A DNA stretch of 64,000 nt from VXPQ01 sp965223485 (GTDB taxonomy: Bacteria; Bacteroidota; Rhodothermia; Rhodothermales; VXPQ01): the NCBI GenBank assembly GCA_965223485.1, contig OZ244993.1:2914001-2978000 (forward strand), in the 5' to 3' direction. Every line of letters starts with the position of its first letter. Within the stretch, counting starts at the first letter, position 1. Below, piece by piece: positions 10,201-17,370 of the stretch. Both the position numbers and the translations under genes were made by a program. The notes below the pieces were generated by a model, which was not told where the DNA came from, made no database searches, and saw only the letters and a program-made list of their open reading frames with translations.

Positions 10201-11252
10201 CGAGCGGGGACTGGAGCGACGGCGACCACGCCGGCGATGCCTCGTCGGCGACGCTCACGGGACTTTCGGAGAACACCTCCTGGGACGTGCAGGTGCGGGC
10301 CACCAACGACGAGGGCACGGGCGCGTGGTCGGACTCGGGAACCGGCGCGACGTCCGCCAACGCGGCCCCTGGTCGGGTGACGGGCGTATCCGTGACCGAA
10401 CAGGTGGAACAGCTTGCGGCGTCGTGGAATCAAGCGGCGGGGGCAAGCGGCTACAAGGTGCAGTGGAAGTCGGGCGGGCAGGATTACAACGAAGGCGACA
10501 GGCAGTCCATTGTCAGTAGTGGCGCCACGACGGAGCATACGATTTCGAATCTCGCCGCCGGCATCGAGTATACGGTGCGCGTGATCGCGACGAAGAACAA
10601 TGCTGCGGACGGACCGGCCTCGGCGGAAGCGACGGGTACGCCCCTGTCTGCGGGTACGGTTGCGGGTGCGCCCCGGCGCCTGCGAGCCGTCGCAGGCGAT
10701 GCGGAAGCGGCATTGAACTGGGATGCGCCAGGCGACGACGGCGGAGCGGACGTCGCCGGCTACGCCTACCGGTACAAGGAAAGCGGCGGCGACTTTATCG
10801 ACTATACGGACATTCCCGACAGCGGCCCCGGCGAAGCGAACGCCCGCAGTTACACGGTTCCGGGTCTGACGAACGGCCTGGAGTACGTCTTCCATGTGCG
10901 CGCGGTGAACGAGCACGGCGCAGGATCGCCCGCAGAGGCAGCCGTGACGCTGCCCACCGGGGTAAGCACGGAAAGCGAGGAGCTACCGACCGAGGTGACG
11001 CTCTCGGCCAATTATCCGAATCCTTTCAACCCGGAAACCACCATACCCTACGAATTGCCGAAGGCGGGGCAAGTGCGTCTTGCGGTGTACGACATGCTGG
11101 GGCACGAAGTGGCGGTCCTGGTCGACGAATCGAAACCCGCGGGCAATCATACGGTGCGTTTCGGAGCGGGCCACTTGCCAAGCGGCGTATACGCGTACCG
11201 CTTGCAGGCGGGAGGCGAGACCGTTGTGCGTACGATGCTGCTCTTGAAGTGA
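7242..11252 (+). CDS. Giant exported modular adhesin-like protein with type IX secretion tail
   Basis: 1336 residues. ATG 7242 follows GAGGTGA, a plausible ribosome-binding site. Residues 1-80 are basic and proline-rich and include an Arg-Glu run encoded by (AG)n. A signal-peptide-like segment follows at about 88-115 (ALAAVALLALSGALALPPTAQAQ). Modules in order are SwmB-like (~117-235), cadherin-like (~240-345, NNAPEFSG...), Fn3 (~348-445), a second SwmB-like region (~446-570), Calx-beta (~726-830, TEDGTATAGSDY), cadherin (~836-945) and three Fn3 (~946-1240). The C-terminal 84 residues are a Por sorting tail (YPNPFNPETTIPYELP ... GVYAYRLQAGG). It is probably surface-attached or secreted via T9SS. 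A TTG at 7482 would give a conventional signal peptide and is the alternative start. Confidence 0.88.
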   Translation: MAGQPDRSRRKKEKSEIRSRFVERERERENSAASGPSADYCLGSTTPPSPPDRPPPRRGGGSSPYTYAATAAGRPAGFARLRRARHGLVRSARALAAVALLALSGALALPPTAQAQSDTTPPTLNSASVLSSGDIVNLVFSEDIDVQTEFQPTSVVNAFTITAGGVEFQIASIRGGLVAHEMDIDLQSDVYQGQTVVVSYDKTVAGNDAIADAADNEVASFTTGVDGVPAVVNNSTEVNPNNAPEFSGVLEYLEVAENSPPDTVVGTVTATDADDDTLTYSLEGTDAGSFAIDSGTGEIKTVSGVTYNYETKFTYEMTVKADDGNDSDTIDVNITLLDAEEKSATPAKPTLVPTPGLFTSLAARWTKPGLNGGPDIIGYDVQYRQGAGGSWMNFTHRGAAPTTTITGLTADTEYQVRVRAWNGEVRSDWSDASDPESTGEAPTPPTVTSVVVASAPQSGNTYHWGETIVFTVTFDDPVRVTGRPGLEVGLDNPAGTSGSTVRARFSGLSESQRPTAGTRPAPVSRHVHFAYTVQPSDRDADGVRIDANALRLASGDRIQRDGTDVDADVDHAALGALSGHRVDGRTTVDGEPAVPVAAAGIAFVDRKGNPLETLADGSHRLRVPEGGEARYGMRLKTRPAKRVVLSFHLQAGDADLDVPRNYYGDRSIAPDEWDARTVWVRVEAAQDADYWNGERVFANNSISRDPNYHHLVLPDVVAVEADDETGPLALSVVDAQATEGVDATLDFTVRLHGAAASAVTVDYRTEDGTATAGSDYTETRGTLTFAPGEDKKTVSVPIIDDDVGDDGETFTLVLSNASFASDQETTVTGTIRNTETQAPSFTSDAAFDAAENQTAAGTVRATDGDAGDNIESYAITGGADRALFDVNGTSGALTFQSAPNFEDPKDESANNTYVVEVTATSGAGGQEKTATQTVTVTVTDVAGEAPGKPDAPEASAASATSLTVSWSAPDNAGPAIDDYDVRYRTGASGDWSDGDHAGDASSATLTGLSENTSWDVQVRATNDEGTGAWSDSGTGATSANAAPGRVTGVSVTEQVEQLAASWNQAAGASGYKVQWKSGGQDYNEGDRQSIVSSGATTEHTISNLAAGIEYTVRVIATKNNAADGPASAEATGTPLSAGTVAGAPRRLRAVAGDAEAALNWDAPGDDGGADVAGYAYRYKESGGDFIDYTDIPDSGPGEANARSYTVPGLTNGLEYVFHVRAVNEHGAGSPAEAAVTLPTGVSTESEELPTEVTLSANYPNPFNPETTIPYELPKAGQVRLAVYDMLGHEVAVLVDESKPAGNHTVRFGAGHLPSGVYAYRLQAGGETVVRTMLLLK
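7307..7329 (+). repeat. Dinucleotide tract (AG)11A inside the coding region
   Basis: 23 bases of perfect AG alternation encode residues 23-29 (ERERERE) if translation starts at 7242. In the other two frames the sequence reaches TAG or TGA within about 13-23 codons after the tract. Gain or loss of one AG unit would therefore truncate the protein before its signal peptide. Confidence 0.9.
7401..7470 (+). promoter_or_regulatory. Two strong GC hairpins before the signal-peptide codons
   Basis: A perfect 10-bp inverted repeat with a 3-base loop spans 7401-7423 (CCGCCGCCCC / GGGGCGGCGG). A 7-bp perfect stem with a 4-base loop spans 7453-7470 (CCGCCGG / CCGGCGG). Both lie just upstream of TTG 7482. 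They could be leader RNA structure if translation starts there, or simply a consequence of Pro/Arg/Gly-rich codons. Confidence 0.4.
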
Positions 11253-11671
11253 GCCGCGGGCGTCCGAACGTCGCGTACAGGGGCTGCCGTACGTATGCCG
11301 TTCGTTCGGGATTGCCTATATAAAAATGGTATGGAAGCGAGGCCAAACGTGATTGCGCGCAAGGTCTTTCTTCAGGTCGTCCTGTACTTCATCGCGCGGC
11401 ATAGTATTGTCCGGGATACCGGATAAAAACACGCTCCGGCCGGCATCCTTGTCAGAGATCGGTTCCGGGTGATGTCGCCTTCGAAAAAAATCCCTGTGCA
11501 ATGATCTCAAAAACCTTGCTTGGAGCAAGGTGCTTCTGTATACTTTTGAGGATACGGCGAGTGCAAGACCCGGTAGCAAACAGCCGTACGGAATACTACC
11601 ACGTAAACCATCTATCCACTCGTAGCAGCAAGAGAAAACATCTCGCCTGCATGCGGAAAACAGCGAAAAAG
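11253..11671. other. Non-coding stretch after the T9SS gene
   Basis: 419 bases without a gene I can support. A nested inverted repeat follows the stop codon: CCGAACG 11264-11270 with CGTTCGG 11303-11309, and inside it CGTAC 11274-11278 with GTACG 11289-11293. It has no T-run and could serve as a transcript end. The rest shows no recognised motif. Confidence 0.4.
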
Positions 11672-11905
11672 ATGTCTGAAGATCATCATTCCCGCGAAGA
11701 CCATACCCACGAGCACGGCCCTGGATGCAGCCACACCGGTGCAGAACATGACGACCACAAACATGGTCCGGGCTGCGGACATAAAGCGGTGCAGCATGGC
11801 GACCACATAGATTATATTGTCGATGGCCGCCTGCACCATCCGCACGGCGATCACTGCCACGATCACGGGGAAGCGTCCGAGGGCGAGTCAGACGAAGCGG
11901 CGTAG
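11672..11905 (+). CDS. Small histidine-rich probable metal-binding protein
   Basis: 77 residues from ATG 11672 (MSEDHHSRED); ATG 11651 is an alternative. The protein is soluble with no signal peptide or membrane span. It holds two copies of HEHGPGCSH / HKHGPGCGH, then HGDHIDYIVDGRLHHPHGDH and an acidic tail. Similar small His-rich proteins are often found beside zinc transporters; that is from memory and not tested here. Clustered His with Cys suggests zinc buffering or delivery. The ZIP-like permease begins 142 bases downstream on the same strand, so the pair probably works together. Confidence 0.7.
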   Translation: MSEDHHSREDHTHEHGPGCSHTGAEHDDHKHGPGCGHKAVQHGDHIDYIVDGRLHHPHGDHCHDHGEASEGESDEAA

Positions 11906-12047
11906 CCATCGAGAGGTACGGACACCCCAACGGATCGCGTACATCTCCGGGTTACAATACCGTACCCTGACACGGAATCGGACCGGATAGGACGAATATC
12001 CTGCGGCCGGCACGATATTTCACCAGCATTGGGTAGAGGCTGTCGCC

Positions 12048-12644
12048 ATGTTCCAGCTTGCCGGATCGCTCGCGGCTCCGATCATGGGTGCATTGCTATA
12101 CGGGTGGCTGCACAATCGACCTGGCGCTACGCGTCTCTTTGACGGCTTCATGTACATCGCCGTCCCGGCGCTCGTTATCTGGCAGGTATTTCCGCACGCC
12201 TGGGCCGATCATGGCATACTGGTGCTTGGGGTCCTTGCTTTGGGCATCGGTTTGCCCACCCTCATTGAGCGCCTCTCGACCTCGCTTGCGCCACATACCG
12301 ACAATGTAGCACTGCTTGTTGGCTTGTCCGGTTTGGCGCTGCATGCGTTTCTGGAAGGAGCCGCGCTCGTACCCGTAGGAACCGGCATCGTCCCCGCCGT
12401 AATTCTTCACCGGTTGCTGGTCGGCCTTACGGTCTGGTGGCTATTGAGACCCCAGCACGGCTTCGGGGGAGCTTCACTCGGCATCGCAGCAATCCTTGTT
12501 GCTACAGTGGCGGGCTACGCGGCAGGAACCCGGCTCTTCGCGCATGGCGGCGGCATAGAACTCTACCAGGCATTCGTTGGCGGATCATTGCTGCATGTCG
12601 TGTTCCACAAGGGCCGCCACGACCATCAGCACAAGCACGACTGA
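12048..12644 (+). CDS. ZIP-like divalent metal permease
   Basis: 198 residues, almost entirely hydrophobic, with about seven or eight membrane segments. It resembles a short divergent ZIP protein. The TM4-like helix has LHAFLEGAAL (His99, Glu103) and the next helix has ILHRLLVGL (His121), in the positions of the canonical HNxxDG and HExPHxxGD metal ligands. It ends in a cytosolic His cluster (HKGRHDHQHKHD). The role would be zinc or iron movement across the inner membrane. It follows the His-rich small protein; the opposing CDF exporter is on the other side of the T9SS gene. The family call is by motif and topology only. Confidence 0.65.
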   Translation: MFQLAGSLAAPIMGALLYGWLHNRPGATRLFDGFMYIAVPALVIWQVFPHAWADHGILVLGVLALGIGLPTLIERLSTSLAPHTDNVALLVGLSGLALHAFLEGAALVPVGTGIVPAVILHRLLVGLTVWWLLRPQHGFGGASLGIAAILVATVAGYAAGTRLFAHGGGIELYQAFVGGSLLHVVFHKGRHDHQHKHD

Positions 12645-12694
12645 GCATATCTGCTTACAGCGCCCTTGCCTGCAACGAAGCGGATCCGGCGCCC

Positions 12695-12943
12695 CTATCC
12701 TTCCTCCACACGAATCTCAAAATCCTCCATCACCGGATTTGCAAGGAGTTGTTCGCAGGCCGCCTTTGCCATGCGCTCGGCGTCTTCCTGCGTGCGTTCG
12801 TCGATCCACATCTCCACGAATTTTCCGATCCGGACCCGTTCTACTCGTTCGAAGCCAAGGTTTTCAAGTGCGTGGTGGGTCGTTTTCCCCTGAGGATCAA
12901 GAATAGAGGATCGCAAAGTGACGCGGACGCTGGCTTTATACAT
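12695..12943 (-). CDS. purS: Phosphoribosylformylglycinamidine synthase subunit PurS
   Basis: 82 residues from ATG 12943 (MYKASVRVTLRSSILDPQGK); upstream in-frame codons are not conserved. PurS is the small subunit that bridges PurL and PurQ in FGAM synthase, step 4 of purine synthesis. The family pattern is evident: V.VTL...ILDPQGKTTHHALENLGF, then VRIGKFVEMWID and a C-terminal LANPVMEDFEIRVEE. Its presence implies that the split PurS/PurQ/short-PurL complex is used, with partners outside the window. It follows pssA on the minus strand, 68 bases apart. Confidence 0.92.
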   Translation of the reverse strand: MYKASVRVTLRSSILDPQGKTTHHALENLGFERVERVRIGKFVEMWIDERTQEDAERMAKAACEQLLANPVMEDFEIRVEEG

Positions 12944-13011
12944 GGAATCGCGAGACGATACAGGAACGATACAGCACTTGGATGTACAGAAAGATACGCC
13001 ATGCACCTCTG

Positions 13012-13818
13012 TCACGCGCTTCCTTTGTCCTTCTCTACAGGAATTCCATTGAAAAGCGAGTACACGGCTCGAAATACATTAATCAGCAAATAGCCGGTCA
13101 GCACCACAAGCAAGCCGATCTGCTGCAGGAAAATAATCAGCAGGAGTCCTGTTCCATACAACGCTGCCTTGCGCGGATGGCCGAGAATGTACGCACGAGA
13201 TGGTCTTGGCAGCGTATCGAACTTCATCGTGGAAATCATCAGGATCGACAAGCCGATCGCCAAAGGAATGAAAACCGACAGACCCCCTGGACTGAACCGG
13301 TGAAACCAGCCCGCCTCATTAAAATTGAGAATGAATGCCACAATAACCGCAGCCATTGCGGGTGTAGGCAATCCCATGAAATAATCCCGCTTCACGCCAT
13401 CGAACCGCACATTGAACCGGGCAAGGCGTACGGCCCCGCAGATTGTCGGCAGGGACGAAACAATCAGACCAACCGCTCCATATTCCTGCAACCCGAACAC
13501 ATAGATCAGAACGGATGGGGCCACTCCGAACGACACAATATCGGAGAGTGAATCCAGTTCGACGCCGAAAAGGCTCGTACTGTCCGTAAGGCGCGCCATC
13601 ATACCGTCAAGCGCATCGAATAGCCCTGCCAGCACGATAAGCCAGCAGGCATATTCGAAACGTCCCTCAATCGTTTGCACGACGGCAAGATACCCCGAAA
13701 GAAGATTCATCAGGGTAAAAAACGAGGGTACGGCAGTACGGGACAGCGCCCTCCGCCTTTCGTCGGGATCGCCGTTTGTCATGGCCAGTGCTTCGGAGTC
13801 GGAATCGCCGTTCGTCAT
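13012..13818 (-). CDS. pssA: CDP-diacylglycerol-serine O-phosphatidyltransferase
   Basis: 268 residues and multi-pass. The CDP-alcohol phosphatidyltransferase motif D-x2-DG-x2-AR-x8-G-x3-D-x3-D is complete in residues ~70-92 (LFDALDGMMARLTDSTSLFG then VELDSLSD). It makes phosphatidylserine, which the adjacent psd decarboxylates to phosphatidylethanolamine. The start overlaps the psd stop by ATGA (13815-13818), so the two are coupled. The first 19 residues contain a near-duplicate (MTNGDSDSEALA / MTNGDPD), so ATG 13782 is a possible second start. Confidence 0.94.
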   Translation of the reverse strand: MTNGDSDSEALAMTNGDPDERRRALSRTAVPSFFTLMNLLSGYLAVVQTIEGRFEYACWLIVLAGLFDALDGMMARLTDSTSLFGVELDSLSDIVSFGVAPSVLIYVFGLQEYGAVGLIVSSLPTICGAVRLARFNVRFDGVKRDYFMGLPTPAMAAVIVAFILNFNEAGWFHRFSPGGLSVFIPLAIGLSILMISTMKFDTLPRPSRAYILGHPRKAALYGTGLLLIIFLQQIGLLVVLTGYLLINVFRAVYSLFNGIPVEKDKGSA

Positions 13819-14486
13819 GGGTCTCGCTTCAGAGTCGGAAATCGCCCAAGAATCGTTTCCCCCGCACGCACGCGATCCCCGACGGATACCCCCAGCGTCA
13901 CATCCTGTGGCACGAACACATCCATCCGTGACCCGAACTTTATGATCCCGAAACGCTGTCCTGCTGCGACCTGATCTTCTTTTGCCACATGATACACGAT
14001 GCGACGCGCCACGGAGCCGGCAATCTGCTTGAAAAGCACTCGCGCCCCGGACGGATGCCGCACGCCAATCTCCGAACGCTCGTTTTTTTCACTCGCTTTG
14101 GGATGCCACGCAACCAGGTACTTGCCGGGTACATATTTCACATGCTCGACTATTCCATCCACGGGAATGCGGTTTACATGCACATCGAGCGGGGAAAGGA
14201 AAATGGATACTTTTTTAGCCATGTCCCCCAGGTACAGTAGCTCGGGAACTGCATTATCCACGACCACCACCCTGCCGTCCGCCGGCGCAAGCACCAGCCG
14301 ATCGGAAACGGGTGGAGGCGTACGGACAGGATCGCGAAAAAAAAACGGAACCCCCACGGCGACGGACACCGCAGCGACCAGACACAGTATACCCCACGAC
14401 GCGGATACAAGCAGGGTGATGCCGGAAAGCGCCGCTGCAAGCACGAGCGCGATACCTATGATAACGTATCCTTCACGTGCAACCAC
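13815..14486 (-). CDS. psd: Phosphatidylserine decarboxylase proenzyme (short type)
   Basis: 223 residues with a GTG start. Two N-terminal membrane segments (residues 7-50) precede the decarboxylase core. The autocatalytic cleavage site is Gly185-Ser186 in IIKFGSRMD, which creates the pyruvoyl group. A His-containing stretch (SPLDVHVNRIP) also matches the family. This is the short archaeal/Bacteroidetes-type enzyme rather than the ~320-residue E. coli form. It converts phosphatidylserine to phosphatidylethanolamine at the inner membrane. It lies 10 bases after carB and overlaps pssA. Confidence 0.94.
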   Translation of the reverse strand: MVAREGYVIIGIALVLAAALSGITLLVSASWGILCLVAAVSVAVGVPFFFRDPVRTPPPVSDRLVLAPADGRVVVVDNAVPELLYLGDMAKKVSIFLSPLDVHVNRIPVDGIVEHVKYVPGKYLVAWHPKASEKNERSEIGVRHPSGARVLFKQIAGSVARRIVYHVAKEDQVAAGQRFGIIKFGSRMDVFVPQDVTLGVSVGDRVRAGETILGRFPTLKRDP

Positions 14487-14496
14487 TCAAGGCCCC

Positions 14497-17325
14497 CTAT
14501 CGGCTCAAGTACAGATTCCGCATTTCATACGGACGCCGGAAGTGCTCGTCGGTCAGCGCATCCACGAACGCGATCGCTTCGCCCGTGGATTTCATCTCAG
14601 GACCCAATTCCTTCGGCACCTCGGGAAATTTATCCCATGAAAACACGGGTTCCTTGATTGCATACCCCTTAAGATTCGAAGTGAGCTGCCCCGCCTTTCG
14701 GAAATCGGCAAGTTTCTGGCCCAGCATCACCTTCGTGGCAATATCCGACACAGGGATTCCCGTCGCTTTTGCGACAAACGGCACGGTCCGCGATGCTCTT
14801 GGATTCGCCTCAATGCAGTAAGCGATACCGTCCTTGATAGCAAACTGCACATTCATCACCCCTATAATATCCAGCCGGTCTGCAATGTCCCGCACATACG
14901 TGCGCACGGTCTGCAAAATTTCCTCCGACAGGGAAAACGGGGGTAACACTGCCGTCGAATCTCCACTATGTACCCCTGCCGGCTCGATATGCTGCATGAT
15001 ACCCGCAATCCACGTCTCCTCCCCATCGCGCACCGCATCTACATCCATTTCAATGGCATTCTCCAGGAACAGATCAAGCAGCACATGATTGTCCGGAAAC
15101 AGCGTCCAGATTTTTTTCGTGTAGTGCTGTACCTCTTCCTTGTTGATCGCGATGCGCATTCCCTGTCCGCCCAGTACATAACTCGGACGAATCAGAATGG
15201 GGTAACCGATGCGCTCGGCGATAGCGACAGCCTCCTGTACAGTCACCGCCATGCCATAGGGCGGAAACGGTATCTCCAGTTCCTTGAGAATCTCCGAGAA
15301 CTTACCCCGGCTCTCCGCCAAATCCATCATTTCGTACGACGTGCCGAAAATCCGAATGCCGTTCCGGTGCAACTTCTCCGCAATTTTCAGGGCAGTCTGC
15401 CCACCCAACTGTACGATGACCCCTTCCGGCTGCTCGTACTCAATGATGTCCAGAACCCGTTCCCAGTACACCGGCTCGAAATACAACTTATCCGCAATGT
15501 CGAAATCCGTCGAGACCGTTTCCGGGTTACAGTTGATCATAATGGCCTCGTATCCGCTATCCCGCACAGCATTTACGCCATGTACGCAGGAGTAATCGAA
15601 TTCGATACCTTGACCGATACGGTTCGGTCCGCTCCCCAAAATGATAACCTTCTTGCGGTCGGATACCTTGCTCTCTGTGCCCTGTTCGTACGAAGAATAG
15701 AAATAGGGCGTCTCCGCCGGGAATTCTCCCGCGCAGGTATCTACCACCTGATACGACGGGGTCACACCGAGCGCTTTTCTGTGTTCCCGAACCTGCACCT
15801 CGTTCGCATCCCCATTCAGCAGGTATGCAATCTGAATGTCGGAAAAGCCATACTGCTTCACCCGGCGCATGAATTCGGCGTCCATCTCATGTAAGGTCCG
15901 CTTCCCGATCTCCTCCTCCAATCGAACAATGTCCCGGATCTGGTACAGAAACCACGGATCAACCTTCGAAACATCCGCAATCTCGTCTACGGACGCCCCC
16001 AGTTTGAAGGCATTACGAATCTGAAGAGTCCGGTCCCAGAAGGGTTTGGCCAGGCGCTCGCGCACCTCTGAAGGAGAAGCATCCTCGCGGTCGGCGCCAA
16101 GACCATTGTAGCCAATCTCCAGGCTCTGCCAGGCTTTTTGCAGGCTCTCGGGAAACGTCCGGCCGATGGCCATCACTTCGCCTACCGCCTTCATCTGGGT
16201 AGTCAGCTCTTCATCCACGCCCTCGAACTTGTCAAAATTGAAACGCGGAATCTTTGTCACCACATAATCTATGGCCGGCTCGAAGCAGGCGCTTGTGGTG
16301 CCAGTGACCTCATTCGGCAGCTCGTCCAGGGTATATCCTACTGCCAGCCGTGCCGCCACTTTCGCGATCGGATATCCCGTTGCTTTCGAGGCCAGCGCGG
16401 ACGAGCGCGATACGCGCGGATTGATCTCTATGACGATCATGCGGCGGCCAGCCGGGTCGAATGCAAACTGGATATTGCACCCCCCTGCAAACGTGCCGAT
16501 TGACCGCATGGCGCGAATCGCCGCGTCCCGCATCCGCTGGTATTGCTTGTCGGTGAGCGTCTGCGTTGGCGCCACGGTTACGGAATCTCCGGTATGCACG
16601 CCCATCGGATCCACATTCTCGATGGGACACACGATAATGACGTTGTCGTTGGCGTCTCGAAGAAGCTCCAGCTCGTATTCCTTCCAGCCGAACAGACACT
16701 CCTCGATCAGCACCTGGTGAACCGGCGACATTTCCAGCCCCCGCATAACCTTGCGATCGAATTCCTCGTGACTCCACACAATCCCGCCTCCAGACCCGCC
16801 CAGCGTATACGACGGGCGAATCACTACGGGAAGTTCTCCGATCTCCTGGGCGATCTCCTTCGCTTCCAGCAAGCTTTTCGCCACGCGGCTGCGCGCCTGA
16901 TCGATACCTATGCGCTCCATCAGATCGCGGAACTCCTGCCGGTCTTCCGTAATCCGTATGGCGTCGATATCCACACCGATAACCTCTACGTCGTGTGCCG
17001 CCCAGAATCCTTCGTCCTGGAGCACACCGGCAAGGTTCAGCGCTGTCTGCCCACCCATGGTCGGCAGCACCGCATCCGGCTTTTCTATCTCAACAATTTC
17101 CCGGATCGAAGCCGGCGTCAGATCCTTCAGGTAAATTTTGTCGGCTGTGAGCGCATCCGTCATGATGGTGGCCGGATTGGAATTGACCAATACCACCTCA
17201 TATCCCTCCTTGCGAAGCGCCCGTGCAGCCTGCGTACCGGAATAGTCAAATTCACATGCTTGACCGATCACGATAGGCCCGCTCCCGATCAGCAGAATCC
17301 GGTGGATGTCCTCACGTTTGGGCAT
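14497..17325 (-). CDS. carB: Carbamoyl-phosphate synthase large subunit lacking the MGS-like domain
   Basis: 942 residues. Both ATP-grasp halves are present: the N-half has IGSGPIVIGQACEFDYSGTQ, and the C-half repeats it as LGSGPNRIGQGIEFDYS near residue 560. It uses ammonia from CarA, bicarbonate and two ATP to make carbamoyl phosphate for pyrimidines and arginine. The protein stops just after GPEMKSTGEAIAF, so the ~130-residue allosteric MGS-like domain of E. coli CarB (about 1073 residues) is absent; I recall similar short forms in Bacteroidetes. It therefore probably lacks UMP/ornithine control. It lies 45 bases after carA. Confidence 0.95.
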   Translation of the reverse strand: MPKREDIHRILLIGSGPIVIGQACEFDYSGTQAARALRKEGYEVVLVNSNPATIMTDALTADKIYLKDLTPASIREIVEIEKPDAVLPTMGGQTALNLAGVLQDEGFWAAHDVEVIGVDIDAIRITEDRQEFRDLMERIGIDQARSRVAKSLLEAKEIAQEIGELPVVIRPSYTLGGSGGGIVWSHEEFDRKVMRGLEMSPVHQVLIEECLFGWKEYELELLRDANDNVIIVCPIENVDPMGVHTGDSVTVAPTQTLTDKQYQRMRDAAIRAMRSIGTFAGGCNIQFAFDPAGRRMIVIEINPRVSRSSALASKATGYPIAKVAARLAVGYTLDELPNEVTGTTSACFEPAIDYVVTKIPRFNFDKFEGVDEELTTQMKAVGEVMAIGRTFPESLQKAWQSLEIGYNGLGADREDASPSEVRERLAKPFWDRTLQIRNAFKLGASVDEIADVSKVDPWFLYQIRDIVRLEEEIGKRTLHEMDAEFMRRVKQYGFSDIQIAYLLNGDANEVQVREHRKALGVTPSYQVVDTCAGEFPAETPYFYSSYEQGTESKVSDRKKVIILGSGPNRIGQGIEFDYSCVHGVNAVRDSGYEAIMINCNPETVSTDFDIADKLYFEPVYWERVLDIIEYEQPEGVIVQLGGQTALKIAEKLHRNGIRIFGTSYEMMDLAESRGKFSEILKELEIPFPPYGMAVTVQEAVAIAERIGYPILIRPSYVLGGQGMRIAINKEEVQHYTKKIWTLFPDNHVLLDLFLENAIEMDVDAVRDGEETWIAGIMQHIEPAGVHSGDSTAVLPPFSLSEEILQTVRTYVRDIADRLDIIGVMNVQFAIKDGIAYCIEANPRASRTVPFVAKATGIPVSDIATKVMLGQKLADFRKAGQLTSNLKGYAIKEPVFSWDKFPEVPKELGPEMKSTGEAIAFVDALTDEHFRRPYEMRNLYLSR

Positions 17326-17370
17326 GTGTTCCCAAGGAAATGATTCGTCTTGCCATTGCGTGCGCTTTGC

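Noticed and set aside
9257..10519. 420-codon open frame on the plus strand in a second frame
   Set aside because: Shadow of the GC-rich gene; Gly/Arg-rich with no domain and no start signal.
7998..10916. 972-codon open frame antisense to the T9SS protein
   Set aside because: It is a by-product of very GC-rich codons on the sense strand. The translation is Arg/Val/His-rich low complexity with no domain, while the sense strand has clear cadherin, Fn3 and Calx-beta modules.
11316..11930. 204-codon minus-strand frame overlapping the His-rich protein
   Set aside because: Composition is irregular and no family is recognisable. The last ~35 residues look protein-like but are not enough to support a gene; the opposite strand holds the His-rich protein.
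14968..15894. 308-codon plus-strand frame opposite carB
   Set aside because: Antisense shadow of a highly conserved gene; no domain.
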